DNA from: Bacillota bacterium | GTDB lineage: Bacteria > Bacillota > Clostridia > Acetivibrionales > DUMC01 | Length of the DNA stretch: 53,594 nucleotides | Assembly: GCA_013314855.1 (NCBI GenBank) | Contig: JABUEW010000011.1 | Location: 1-53,594, forward strand | Direction of reading: 5' to 3' | Part shown: positions 21,275 to 29,032 of the stretch, in pieces | Numbering within the stretch: position 1 is the first letter of the stretch | How the letters are laid out: every line of letters starts with the position of its first letter | Notes under the pieces: model-generated | Database searches by the model: none | What the model was told of the DNA's origin: nothing | The model's input: only the letters and a program-made list of their open reading frames with translations | Made by a program: the position numbers and the translations under genes

Positions 21275-21919
21275 TTAGGGACTTTTATTGCACATACCGC
21301 ATGACGCGCAATTTCCATACTCCATTTTCTTTCTCTTGGAAAGCTTATTGACAATAGCAATAACTATGCCAAATACAAAGAACCCACCCGGCGGCAGAAT
21401 CATAATAACTGCCGGATCTATCAAGCCTGCATTGATATTAATTCCAAACCAGGTCCCATTGCCGAATATTTCCCTTACTGAGCCTATTATGACAAGGGCA
21501 AGGGTAAAACCGAGGCCCATGCCTATTGCATCAAGCACAGACAAAAATACGCTATTCTTACTTGCAAACATTTCAGCTCTGGCTAAAATTATGCAATTTA
21601 CCACTATCAGTGGTATAAATATTCCTAAGGCTTTATTTAATGCAGGCACATATGCTTCCAGTAAAAGTTGTACAATAGTAACGAAACCGGCTATTATGGT
21701 AATAAATGCAGGTATTCTAACCTTATCGGGTATTAGCTTTCTCAACAAAGAAATGACGATATTAGACCCAAGCAGTACAACAGTTGCTGAAATACCCATA
21801 CCAAGGCCGTATAAAGCTGATGTGGTTACCGCCAGGGTAGGGCAGGTACCCAGTACAAGCCTTAAAGTGGGATTTTCCTGTATTATTCCGTTAGTAAGTG
21901 TTTTTAACTTCTTCCCCAT
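21275..21919 (-). CDS. rnfE: RnfE, membrane subunit of Rnf complex
   Basis: RnfE is the second core membrane subunit, homologous to RnfA with inverted topology. Family sequences include ENPTLRLVLGTCPTLAVT at the N-terminus and VVNCIILARAE in the middle, with about six membrane helices. After the last helix the 214-residue protein ends in a short cytoplasmic tail, GNCASCGMCNKSP. Its C-x2-C-x2-C motif could bind metal or be redox-active, and the minimal RnfE fold does not need it. The gene sits between rnfG (133 bp upstream) and rnfA (16 bp downstream). The ATG is preceded by a GGAGG-type site. Confidence 0.96.
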   Translation of the reverse strand: MGKKLKTLTNGIIQENPTLRLVLGTCPTLAVTTSALYGLGMGISATVVLLGSNIVISLLRKLIPDKVRIPAFITIIAGFVTIVQLLLEAYVPALNKALGIFIPLIVVNCIILARAEMFASKNSVFLSVLDAIGMGLGFTLALVIIGSVREIFGNGTWFGININAGLIDPAVIMILPPGGFFVFGIVIAIVNKLSKRKKMEYGNCASCGMCNKSP

Positions 21920-22052
21920 TTACAGCCTCCTCCTTTTGCTTCTATCCCGTCTATTTATTGGAGATACTGCTTCTCCTATCCATATAATTCATTCAACACA
22001 TTCAATACCGCGGATATCTCGCACATGCACATATACACATATAGAATTCTAC

Positions 22053-22685
22053 CTAAATATCCGACTTCTTCAATTCACCCGATTCCTCCAACTTATCCAA
22101 TTCTACCGACATATCCAATGCCGCCTGTACTGCGCCGACAACCGCTTTTGAAGTTACTGTAGCGCCACTGACAGCGTTTATCTCTTCCGGTTTTCCTTTT
22201 TGCCCTTTTACAACCTTTAAACCCTCTTTTGGAGTTATATCAACCAATTGTGAAAGAAAAGCTTTGTCTGTTGCCTTTGAGCCCAAACCGGGAGTTTCAG
22301 AATGTTTGACAATTTTCACTCCTGTAACCTTTCTACTTTTATCTACTCCCACCATTACACTAATATCGCCGCCGTAACCTTTATTTACAACTAAAAACAC
22401 ATATCCTAACTCTTTTTCCGCCTTCAATCCCACATACGCTTCCTTGATAAGTTTTAATTCTGTCCTGTGTTCAGCAATATCCTCAATATTTTCTACCTTC
22501 ATGAAGCTATCTGCATCAGATAAAATTTCTTTTCTCGCGTTTTCAGCATCCAGGGCAGCTCTCTCTCCTATTTTATCTTTTGTTAAATTGTAAGTAAGAG
22601 CAAGTCCGCAAGTTACTATTAAACATACCAAAAAAAGCACCGTAGCCGGTTTAAGTATGCTACCCACCTCTGCCTTCACCTCCAA
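22053..22685 (-). CDS. rnfG: RnfG, covalent-FMN subunit of Rnf complex
   Basis: RnfG carries a covalently bound FMN in the electron path of the Rnf complex. The protein has one N-terminal membrane helix (about 12-32) and an extracytoplasmic domain. The FMN attachment motif SGATVTS follows EINAV near residue 180; the threonine of SGAT is the attachment residue in the family. The frame opens at TTG 22685 and overlaps rnfD by 26 bp. A GTG at 22667 is an equally plausible start because GGAGG lies 11 nt before it, and the hydrophobic helix is complete either way. The overlap suggests coupled translation with rnfD. Confidence 0.95.
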   Translation of the reverse strand: MEVKAEVGSILKPATVLFLVCLIVTCGLALTYNLTKDKIGERAALDAENARKEILSDADSFMKVENIEDIAEHRTELKLIKEAYVGLKAEKELGYVFLVVNKGYGGDISVMVGVDKSRKVTGVKIVKHSETPGLGSKATDKAFLSQLVDITPKEGLKVVKGQKGKPEEINAVSGATVTSKAVVGAVQAALDMSVELDKLEESGELKKSDI

Positions 22686-23625
22686 AAGTCCTCGGAACGG
22701 TATATTTATCGATAAGAGGGACCAGTAAATTCATTAGTATTATTGAAAAAGAAACTCCTTCAGGATAATTGGCATAAAGCCTTATTATTATGGTTATTAT
22801 TCCACATCCTATACCCATTATAATTTTCCCTTTAGTGGTAACAGGAGAGGTAGAGTAGTCTGTAGCCATAAAAAATGCACCCAGCATTATTCCCCCGGCC
22901 AATATATGGTAAAGAAAATCCCCTGTAAAAGGCCTGTTTCCTCCAAATATCCAGGAAAACAGCGCTGCGCTTCCTATAAAACTAAAAGGTATGGCCGGTG
23001 ATATTACCTTCCTATAAAGCAAATAAGCTCCGCCTAATAATAAGGCCAATACAGAGGTTTCTCCTATTGAACCCATTGCATGGCCTAAAAGAAACTCGAT
23101 ATAATCAGGCCTATTAATACCTTCCATTATCTCTTGCCCTTTTTTTATATAAATAAGCGGTGTAGCGGAAGAAACTGCATCAGGCACCTTGGGGTTTATC
23201 CAGTTTGTCATGTGTTGCGTCCATGAAAGCATTAGAATAACCCGGGCTCCCAGGGCAGGGTTCATAAAATTCTGTCCAATACCCCCAAACATCTGCTTTA
23301 TTATTACAATAGCAATAATTCCTCCCACGGCTGCTATCCATAAAGGTATCGCCGGAGGTAGGTTTAAGGCCAGTAAAACTCCTGTGACCACAGCACTGAA
23401 ATCTGATATGGTAATATTCCTTTTCATAATTTTTTGAGATGCATATTCGGATATCACGCACGAAATAACGGTAATAAGCACAACCATTATAACTCTTGAG
23501 CCAAAAAAATAAATCCCTGAAATAACAGCAGGTACTAGGGCTATTACCACATCTATCATTATCCTTTGAGTAGTGTCCCTACCCCTTATATGGGGTGATG
23601 AGGACAACAGCAAGGTATTATTCAA
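22660..23625 (-). CDS. rnfD: RnfD, FMN-binding membrane subunit of Rnf complex
   Basis: RnfD is a polytopic membrane subunit of the Rnf pump, homologous to NqrB. It opens with LLLSSSPHIRGRDTTQRIM and has many membrane helices. It contains DYSTSPVTTKGK, the segment in which a threonine bears covalent FMN in this family. I place the start at TTG 23625, because an AGGGGG site lies 7 nt upstream. The earlier in-frame TTG (23643) falls inside an 11-bp tandem repeat and has no proper ribosome binding site. The resulting length of 321 residues is normal. Confidence 0.95.
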   Translation of the reverse strand: MNNTLLLSSSPHIRGRDTTQRIMIDVVIALVPAVISGIYFFGSRVIMVVLITVISCVISEYASQKIMKRNITISDFSAVVTGVLLALNLPPAIPLWIAAVGGIIAIVIIKQMFGGIGQNFMNPALGARVILMLSWTQHMTNWINPKVPDAVSSATPLIYIKKGQEIMEGINRPDYIEFLLGHAMGSIGETSVLALLLGGAYLLYRKVISPAIPFSFIGSAALFSWIFGGNRPFTGDFLYHILAGGIMLGAFFMATDYSTSPVTTKGKIIMGIGCGIITIIIRLYANYPEGVSFSIILMNLLVPLIDKYTVPRTFGGEGRGG

Positions 23626-23636
23626 ATTCTTTCCCC

Positions 23637-23680
23637 CTTCCAAATAGCTTCCATATAGCTTCTAAATAGCTTCCAAATAG
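23637..23680. repeat. Four 11-bp tandem repeats between rnfC and rnfD
   Basis: The unit CTTCCAAATAG is present four times with single-base differences, filling most of the rnfC-rnfD junction. An 11-bp period is about one helical turn. The array ends just before the rnfD ribosome binding site. A second 11-bp tandem array lies at 37667-37699 with a different unit. Confidence 0.85.
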
Positions 23681-23685
23681 CATAT

Positions 23686-25005
23686 TCATGTTTTATTCAT
23701 GCTTTCTTTCTTAAGCAGTGCTTTTCCAAGCCGTATTGAATGTACAAGATGCCTTTTGGCCGGGCATACGTACGAACAACTGCCGCACTCAATACAATCC
23801 ATAGCATTATATTTTTTCAAACCATCTATATTACCATGAATAGCATTAAGGTTCAAAAAAAGAGGCAATAAGTTCATGGGGCAAGCTTTTACACACTTTC
23901 CGCACCTGATGCATGGACTTTCTTTAGGAAGCTCCCCACTTTCGCGGTCAAATGCCAGAAGGGCATTAGTATATTTTAGAACCGGATTTTGTAGTGAAGG
24001 CTGGGCCACTCCCATCATAGGCCCCCCCATAATAATTTTATACGGTTCTGTTTTAAATCCGCCGCAAAACTCGAATACATCACCCAGAGGAGTGCCAATT
24101 AGAACTTCCACATTGGAAGGATTCATAACTGCCGGTCCGTCTACCGTAACCCTCTTTTTTATTAACGGCATGCCTGTTTTTACATATTCAGCCACAAATG
24201 AAACACTGTTTACATTCATTACCACAACTCCTACATCTAGCGGCAACTTTCCGGGAGGCACCTTTCTCCCTGTCAATGAATATATAAGCATTTTTTCTGC
24301 ACCCTGGGGGTAGCGGGATTTAAGCTTAACCACATTAATTTTATCACTTGTATTTGCAAGGTCTGTCAGCACCTTTATGGCTTCAGGCTTGTTATCTTCA
24401 ATGCCTATTAAAACATTGTCCACCTTCAGTAAGTCCATAAGGATATTTATACCGCTGATAATATTCCATGAGTTCTCCACTATTTCCCTGTAGTCTGCAG
24501 TTATATACGGTTCACATTCTGCCCCATTTACAATTAAAATATCTATTTTTTTGTCCACCTGGGGGGCAAGCTTGACATGGGTGGGAAAACCTGCACCTCC
24601 AAGTCCAACAAGGCCGGATTCTTTTATTAACTCAAGCAGTTCTGCATCATTGGAATATACAGGAGGTTTAACGCTTTCATGAATCTCCTGTTTGCCATCT
24701 GCCTTTATTTCTACAGCATCAATATACATACCTGATGAATTAATTACCTGGACAATGTTTGTTACTGTTCCGGATACGCTTGAATGAATTGGAGCGGAGA
24801 CATATTTACTAGATATACCTATTACCTGTCCCACCCTTACTATATCCCCTTTTTTAACAACAAGTTGACATGGTGCCCCTACATGTTGAAGCATTGGAAT
24901 TACTACCTTTTCAGGCACATCCATTTTTACAGTTTCGCATTGTGCAGTGTTTTTTCTGTGGGGTACTGTTACCCCTCCGCCAAATATCTTTTTCGAAATT
25001 AACAT
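23686..25005 (-). CDS. rnfC: RnfC, NADH-binding subunit of Rnf complex
   Basis: RnfC is the peripheral subunit that exchanges electrons with NAD(H) through FMN and iron-sulfur clusters. The flavin/NADH-binding loop GLVGLGGAGFPTHVKL is visible near residue 130. Two C-terminal 4Fe-4S motifs are CIRCGKCVKACPMN and CIECGSCSYVCPAKR. I start at ATG 25005 (MLISKKIFGGG) because a GAGG site lies 9 nt upstream; the first possible ATG (25020) lacks one. It is the first gene of the operon and directly follows a strong promoter with an embedded palindrome. About 439 residues is normal for a clostridial RnfC. Confidence 0.96.
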   Translation of the reverse strand: MLISKKIFGGGVTVPHRKNTAQCETVKMDVPEKVVIPMLQHVGAPCQLVVKKGDIVRVGQVIGISSKYVSAPIHSSVSGTVTNIVQVINSSGMYIDAVEIKADGKQEIHESVKPPVYSNDAELLELIKESGLVGLGGAGFPTHVKLAPQVDKKIDILIVNGAECEPYITADYREIVENSWNIISGINILMDLLKVDNVLIGIEDNKPEAIKVLTDLANTSDKINVVKLKSRYPQGAEKMLIYSLTGRKVPPGKLPLDVGVVVMNVNSVSFVAEYVKTGMPLIKKRVTVDGPAVMNPSNVEVLIGTPLGDVFEFCGGFKTEPYKIIMGGPMMGVAQPSLQNPVLKYTNALLAFDRESGELPKESPCIRCGKCVKACPMNLLPLFLNLNAIHGNIDGLKKYNAMDCIECGSCSYVCPAKRHLVHSIRLGKALLKKESMNKT

Positions 25006-25037
25006 ATCATTTGACCTCATTTTTCTACTAGTAATTT

Positions 25038-25066
25038 ATTATAATTATTACCAGGTAATAAGTCAA
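25038..25066 (-). promoter_or_regulatory. rnf promoter with palindromic operator in its spacer
   Basis: On the minus strand TTGACT (25061-25066), a 17-bp spacer and TATAAT (25038-25043) form a near-consensus sigma-A promoter about 30 bp before the rnfC start. The spacer is filled by the perfect palindrome TTATTACCTGGTAATAA (25045-25061), which also overlaps one base of the -35 box. A repressor bound there would block RNA polymerase. A related half (TTATTACCTGG) recurs at 25147-25157. The palindrome does not match the Rex consensus as I know it. Confidence 0.8.
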
Positions 25067-25088
25067 ATAAATAACCTCTATATATTAA

Positions 25089-25130
25089 ACAGTAAACATC
25101 TATTTATTAGTCTTTTAATTAGTTTACTGT
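25089..25130 (-). terminator. Inverted repeat downstream of hom, weak terminator candidate
   Basis: ACAGTAAAC (25089-25097) pairs with GTTTACTGT (25122-25130) across a 24-nt AT-rich loop. On the minus strand it lies about 165 nt beyond the hom stop codon and upstream of the rnf promoter, and TTAATATATA follows it. The stem is AT-rich and the T tract is poor, so this could instead be a regulatory element of the rnf promoter. Confidence 0.35.
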
Positions 25131-25295
25131 CGTTTTCCTCTTAATTTTATTACCTGGCTACAAATTTCAATAATGTTAATTTTACTAAGTTTGCTGCAAC
25201 CATTGTTAGTGCTGCATTATAACTACCATATGTTGTACTTTGTATACAATCTGAATTTCCACATTTAAGATATCACCCTACCATAATAAAATATA

Positions 25296-26579
25296 TTAAC
25301 TTTCAACCCTTATTACATTGTCCACCCTTACTACAACCGGCTCATTTTGCATATCTTCGATTGCCTTTTTCATTGAAAGCTCTTTTGCCTTATGGGTTAC
25401 AAATATTATCGGGGTGCTATCTCCATTACGGCCTTTTTGTATAACTGAAGCAATACTTACCTCATGTTTTCCGAAAATACCGGCTATTTTTGCAAGCACC
25501 CCTGGCTTATCCTTCACTGTCATGCGAATAAAATATTCGGTTTCCCAATTATCGTTAAAACTTACATTATCCGCTACCCTGTTTCCATTGCTTAAAGTGG
25601 AATAAGTATGCCTGGACTTATTAATACAGGCAGTTATAATATCCGAAACAATAGCACTTCCTGTAGGTAAGTCTCCTGCACCTTTACCATATAGCATCAG
25701 GTTTCCTACAGCATCACCCCTGATAAATATACCGTTGTATGAATCCCGTACTGCTGCCAGGGGATGATTCGTTGGAATAAAAGTAGGGTGGACTCTCACC
25801 TCAACCTCCTGCCCCCGTTTTTTAGCTATTGCTAAAAGGCGTATGGTATAGCCCAGTTCCTTCCCGTAATTTATATCATCAATAGCTATGCCGGTGATAC
25901 CCTCTGTATATATTCTATCCACATGGACCCTGGTATGGAAAGCCAGGGTAGAGAGAATAGAGAGTTTAAACATGGCATCCAACCCTTCAATATCAAAGGT
26001 TGGATCAGGTTCTGCGTATCCCAACTGTTGAGCCTCAAGCAAAACGCTCTCAAAACTCCTGCCCTCTTCAGACATTTTGGTAAGTATATAATTGGTTGTC
26101 CCATTTATAATTCCCATAATCTCAAATATGTTATTAGCCTGCAAGGATTCTCTTATTACTTTTATAATTGGAATTCCACCTGCAACACTTGCTTCATAAT
26201 ATAAACCTGCCCCATTTTCTCTTGCAGCATCTTCCAATTCAGTCCAGTGCCTGGCCATAACTTCTTTGTTCGCCGTAACTACAGTTTTTTTGTTTTTAAG
26301 TGCAGCAAGAATATACTGCCTTGCCGGTTCTTCTCCTCCGATAAATTCAGCAATTAATGATATTTCAGGGTCTTCAACAATATCTTTTACATTATCTGTA
26401 AGCAAGCCTGGCTCTACATCAATCTTTCGCTTTTTGTTTATATCCCTTACAAGTATTTTTTTTATTTTGACTTTAATGCCTTCTCTTTTAAATATATCTT
26501 CACCGTTTTTTTCAAGTATCTGATATACTCCGGTACCTATATTCCCAAATCCAAAAAAGCCTATATTTATTTCCTGCAA
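25296..26579 (-). CDS. hom: Homoserine dehydrogenase with ACT domain
   Basis: This enzyme reduces aspartate semialdehyde to homoserine in threonine, methionine and isoleucine synthesis. The NAD(P)-binding motif GFFGFGNIGTGVYQ is at the N-terminus. NGTTNYILT and GLDAMFKLSILS belong to the catalytic domain. The last about 80 residues, beginning YFIRMTVKDKPGVLAKIAG, form an ACT domain, normally the site of threonine feedback. The frame is open to TTG 26588, but GGAGG abuts that codon. TTG 26579, 9 nt downstream of GGAGG, is the better start and gives about 427 residues. The gene has its own promoter and is separated from rnf by about 290 bp. No thrB, thrC or aspartokinase is adjacent. Confidence 0.95.
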   Translation of the reverse strand: MQEINIGFFGFGNIGTGVYQILEKNGEDIFKREGIKVKIKKILVRDINKKRKIDVEPGLLTDNVKDIVEDPEISLIAEFIGGEEPARQYILAALKNKKTVVTANKEVMARHWTELEDAARENGAGLYYEASVAGGIPIIKVIRESLQANNIFEIMGIINGTTNYILTKMSEEGRSFESVLLEAQQLGYAEPDPTFDIEGLDAMFKLSILSTLAFHTRVHVDRIYTEGITGIAIDDINYGKELGYTIRLLAIAKKRGQEVEVRVHPTFIPTNHPLAAVRDSYNGIFIRGDAVGNLMLYGKGAGDLPTGSAIVSDIITACINKSRHTYSTLSNGNRVADNVSFNDNWETEYFIRMTVKDKPGVLAKIAGIFGKHEVSIASVIQKGRNGDSTPIIFVTHKAKELSMKKAIEDMQNEPVVVRVDNVIRVES

Positions 26580-26620
26580 AATGTTCAACCTCCAAAATTG
26601 CGTGATAATAGTCTTGAATA

Positions 26621-26650
26621 ATTATACCTCATTTTATGGTACTTTTACAA
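26621..26650 (-). promoter_or_regulatory. hom promoter
   Basis: On the minus strand TTGTAA (26645-26650), an 18-bp spacer and TATAAT (26621-26626) precede the hom ribosome binding site by about 30 bp. Its position between prmC and hom indicates that hom is transcribed at least partly on its own. Confidence 0.65.
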
Positions 26651-26731
26651 TAGACACTTCACTATATATAGGAACGTTATCCATATACAATGGCATTTTT
26701 TTAAAGTGAAGAAATATATTCCCAAGAACAT

Positions 26732-27589
26732 TTAATACCAGCCCATCACAACTCTATCAATTTTAGCTAAATCTTTAATGATTTTTATTTTTTTAAAGTG
26801 CCTTTCTTCCATCAACCTGGCAACCTCACGGGCCTGGTTGTAACCTACCTCAAATGCAAGCAGTCCATTACTTTCCAAAAAACAAGGCGCTTCTTCTACT
26901 ATCTTCTTATAGTAATAAAGGCCGTCTTCTCCTCCGTCCAGGGCAATAATAGGTTCATGGCCTTTTACTTCAATTTGAAGATTTTCTATTTCAGGGGATG
27001 GAATATAAGGGGGATTTGAAACAATTATGTCGAATACCATACCATCTAATTTTTCGAATAAGTTACTAAGGACAAAAGTAATTTTATCACTTACTCCATT
27101 TGCAACTGCGTTAAGGCAGGCTGTATGCAAGGCCTCCTCAGATATGTCCAGAGCCGTTATACGGCAATTTTTAATTTCAATATAACAGGCGAGACTTACT
27201 GCTATACACCCTGAACCGGTGCCCATATCCAATATGCGGACATATTTATCACAATTATAGTTGCCAACATAGTTTAAAACGGTTTCGACAAGTATTTCAG
27301 TTTCCGGTCTTGGAATTAAGACATGGGGATTTACATTAAAATTAAGTGACATAAATTCCTTGTGACCGGTTATATATTGAACAGGGATACCACTGGCCCT
27401 TAAATTTATAAGGTTAAAATATTTTTCTTCTTCATCCCTGCTAAGCTCATAATTATAATGTGACAAAAGGTATGCCCTGTCGCAGCTTAGTACAAAACAT
27501 AAAATAACCCCGGCATCAACTGCTGGGGATATCTTTTGAGCGTTTTTCAGTATGTTTATTGCTTTACTTAAAGCCGTTTCAATGTTCAT
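26732..27589 (-). CDS. prmC: Peptide chain release factor glutamine methyltransferase
   Basis: PrmC (HemK) methylates the glutamine of the GGQ motif in peptide release factors. The SAM-binding motif ILDMGTGSGCIAVSLA and the catalytic VSNPPYIPSPEI are both present; NPPY is the signature of N-methyltransferases acting on planar amides. The N-terminal helical substrate-recognition domain (about 1-75) is intact. The length is 285 residues, normal for the family. The ATG lies 6 bp past the stop codon of the upstream yqhQ-type gene, so the two are co-transcribed, and the context rpmE-yqhQ-prmC is common in Firmicutes (where prfA often follows; here hom follows instead). Confidence 0.95.
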   Translation of the reverse strand: MNIETALSKAINILKNAQKISPAVDAGVILCFVLSCDRAYLLSHYNYELSRDEEEKYFNLINLRASGIPVQYITGHKEFMSLNFNVNPHVLIPRPETEILVETVLNYVGNYNCDKYVRILDMGTGSGCIAVSLACYIEIKNCRITALDISEEALHTACLNAVANGVSDKITFVLSNLFEKLDGMVFDIIVSNPPYIPSPEIENLQIEVKGHEPIIALDGGEDGLYYYKKIVEEAPCFLESNGLLAFEVGYNQAREVARLMEERHFKKIKIIKDLAKIDRVVMGWY

Positions 27590-27595
27590 CCACCA

Positions 27596-28522
27596 TCACC
27601 AGTTATCTGCATCTTTATCTTCCACCAATACACTTTTCAAAGCCTCAATAGCTACACCAATCTGTTTATCGTCAGGTTCTTGTGTTGTCATAAGTTGAAG
27701 AGCCAACCCTGGAGCATTGATTACTTTCATTATTTTTCTTTCACTTCTGCCTGCAATTTTCAGGAGTTCATATGAAATCCCTGCAACAAGGGGAATCAAT
27801 AATATCCTCAATAGAATATTTATCCATCTCCCGTGCCATCCCACAAGAGAAAAAACTATAATGCTTACTATCATAACAAGAAACAGAAAAGAAGTACCGC
27901 ACCTGGGATGTTTTGTAGAGTATTTCCTGACATTTTCGACAGTGAGTTCTTCAGCATGTTCATAGCAGTGTATTGTCTTATGTTCTGCTCCATGGTATTG
28001 CCAGATTCTTTTTATATCCTTTATTTTAGACGCTAAGGCAATGTAGGTAAGAAACAATACAATTCTTATTATACCTTCGACTAAATTGCGAAGTATTACT
28101 CCACCTCCGGTTGTTTTACCTGCTTTTATAAAACCTGCCAGGAAATTGGGGAGCAGGATAAATAAACTTACACCAAGAATTATTGCTATAATAACTGAAA
28201 AATAAATAACTACGTCTTTTAGTTTATCTCCCAGTAGGCGTTCTATAAACTTATCAAATTTTGTAGGTTTATCAGCTTCTTCTTCAATGTCCACAAATTC
28301 AGCAGAATACATTAATGCTTTCATTCCTAAAACCATTTGCCTCACAAAACCGGTTATTCCACGTATAATAGGAATTTTTGATAATACGCCCTTTGGAGGC
28401 AATTCTTTTTTTTGAATTATTATTTCGTCATTTGCTTTTCTTATCGCAGTAACAGCACTTTTAGGGCCAATCATTAGTAAACCTTCAATAAGGGCTTGCC
28501 CCCCTATATTTGTTTTTTTCAT
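27596..28522 (-). CDS. YqhQ-type DUF1385 membrane protein
   Basis: This is a DUF1385 (YqhQ) family protein, an integral membrane protein of unknown molecular function. The signature opening NIGGQALIEGLLMIGPKS is followed by about four hydrophobic segments in two clusters. A conserved polar stretch between them, WQYHGAEHKTIHCYEHAEE, resembles a metal site. I start at ATG 28522, preceded by GAGGAAGA. The open frame continues 27 codons further upstream, but without the family's usual beginning. It lies between rpmE and prmC, which is its normal neighbourhood in clostridia and suggests a housekeeping rather than accessory role. About 308 residues is normal. Confidence 0.9.
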   Translation of the reverse strand: MKKTNIGGQALIEGLLMIGPKSAVTAIRKANDEIIIQKKELPPKGVLSKIPIIRGITGFVRQMVLGMKALMYSAEFVDIEEEADKPTKFDKFIERLLGDKLKDVVIYFSVIIAIILGVSLFILLPNFLAGFIKAGKTTGGGVILRNLVEGIIRIVLFLTYIALASKIKDIKRIWQYHGAEHKTIHCYEHAEELTVENVRKYSTKHPRCGTSFLFLVMIVSIIVFSLVGWHGRWINILLRILLIPLVAGISYELLKIAGRSERKIMKVINAPGLALQLMTTQEPDDKQIGVAIEALKSVLVEDKDADNW

Positions 28523-28583
28523 GGTACATCTTCCTCTATTCCATCTACTATGGTATTTATCCGGATACTTTATTTTTACCCCT

Positions 28584-28641
28584 TTAGCCGATTCACCCTC
28601 CACTCGTAAGCATTAACGAAAGTGGAGGATAAACCGGCTAA
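28584..28641. repeat. 58-bp imperfect palindrome between rpmE and yqhQ-type gene
   Basis: TTAGCCG followed by CCCTCCACT on the left mirrors AGTGGAGG and CGGCTAA on the right. The result is a long hairpin with one internal mismatch region and a loop of about 18 nt. No T tract follows on the minus strand, so it is not a classic terminator. It could be an RNA processing or stability element between two cotranscribed genes, or a small mobile palindrome. Confidence 0.7.
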
Positions 28642-28669
28642 GAATAACGTAGTCCCCATTAGTACCATT

Positions 28670-28879
28670 TTATTCATTATCTTCCAGTCCGTACTTCTTT
28701 TTAAACTTCTCAACTCTTCCTGCAGTGTCTACAAATTTCTGTTTCCCTGTAAAAAATGGATGGCATTTGGAACATATCTCTACACGTAATTCTTTTTTTG
28801 TAGAGCCTGTAGTAAAAGTCTCTCCACATGCACACCTTACCACTGCTTCACCGTATTTTGGATGAATTCCCTTTTTCAT
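28670..28879 (-). CDS. rpmE: 50S ribosomal protein L31
   Basis: L31 is a small protein of the large ribosomal subunit. The sequence [20 protein letters not shown] and later [17 protein letters not shown] is diagnostic. The C-x-C and C-x2-C pairs make it the zinc-binding (C+) form. I start at ATG 28879, 8 nt after an AAGG site, giving 69 residues; an in-frame GTG three codons upstream lies within the ribosome binding region. It lies downstream of rho on the same strand, a common order in Firmicutes. Confidence 0.97.
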   Translation of the reverse strand: MKKGIHPKYGEAVVRCACGETFTTGSTKKELRVEICSKCHPFFTGKQKFVDTAGRVEKFKKKYGLEDNE

Positions 28880-28998
28880 GTGCTTCACCTTCTTTCAAAA
28901 AACTTTTGCAACAAGTCACATTCTAACACAAAAATACTCAGTAAAGCAAGTCTTATTATTACCTGTTATTTTAAGTGCAAGTTTTTTAATCGACACAC

Positions 28999-29032
28999 GT
29001 AACTTATGCCATCAAGGTAACTTATGCCATCA
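28999..29032. repeat. Tandem duplication spanning the rho stop codon
   Basis: GTAACTTATGCCATCA occurs at 28999-29014 and again at 29017-29032, an 18-bp period. The right copy contains the end of rho (ATG GCA TAA on the minus strand), and the left copy repeats these codons just downstream of the stop. Confidence 0.85.

Noticed and set aside
25045-25061. Reading the rnf palindrome as a Rex box
   Set aside because: The Rex consensus as I know it is TTGTTAA-4-TTAACAA; this site has a central CCTGG and does not fit.
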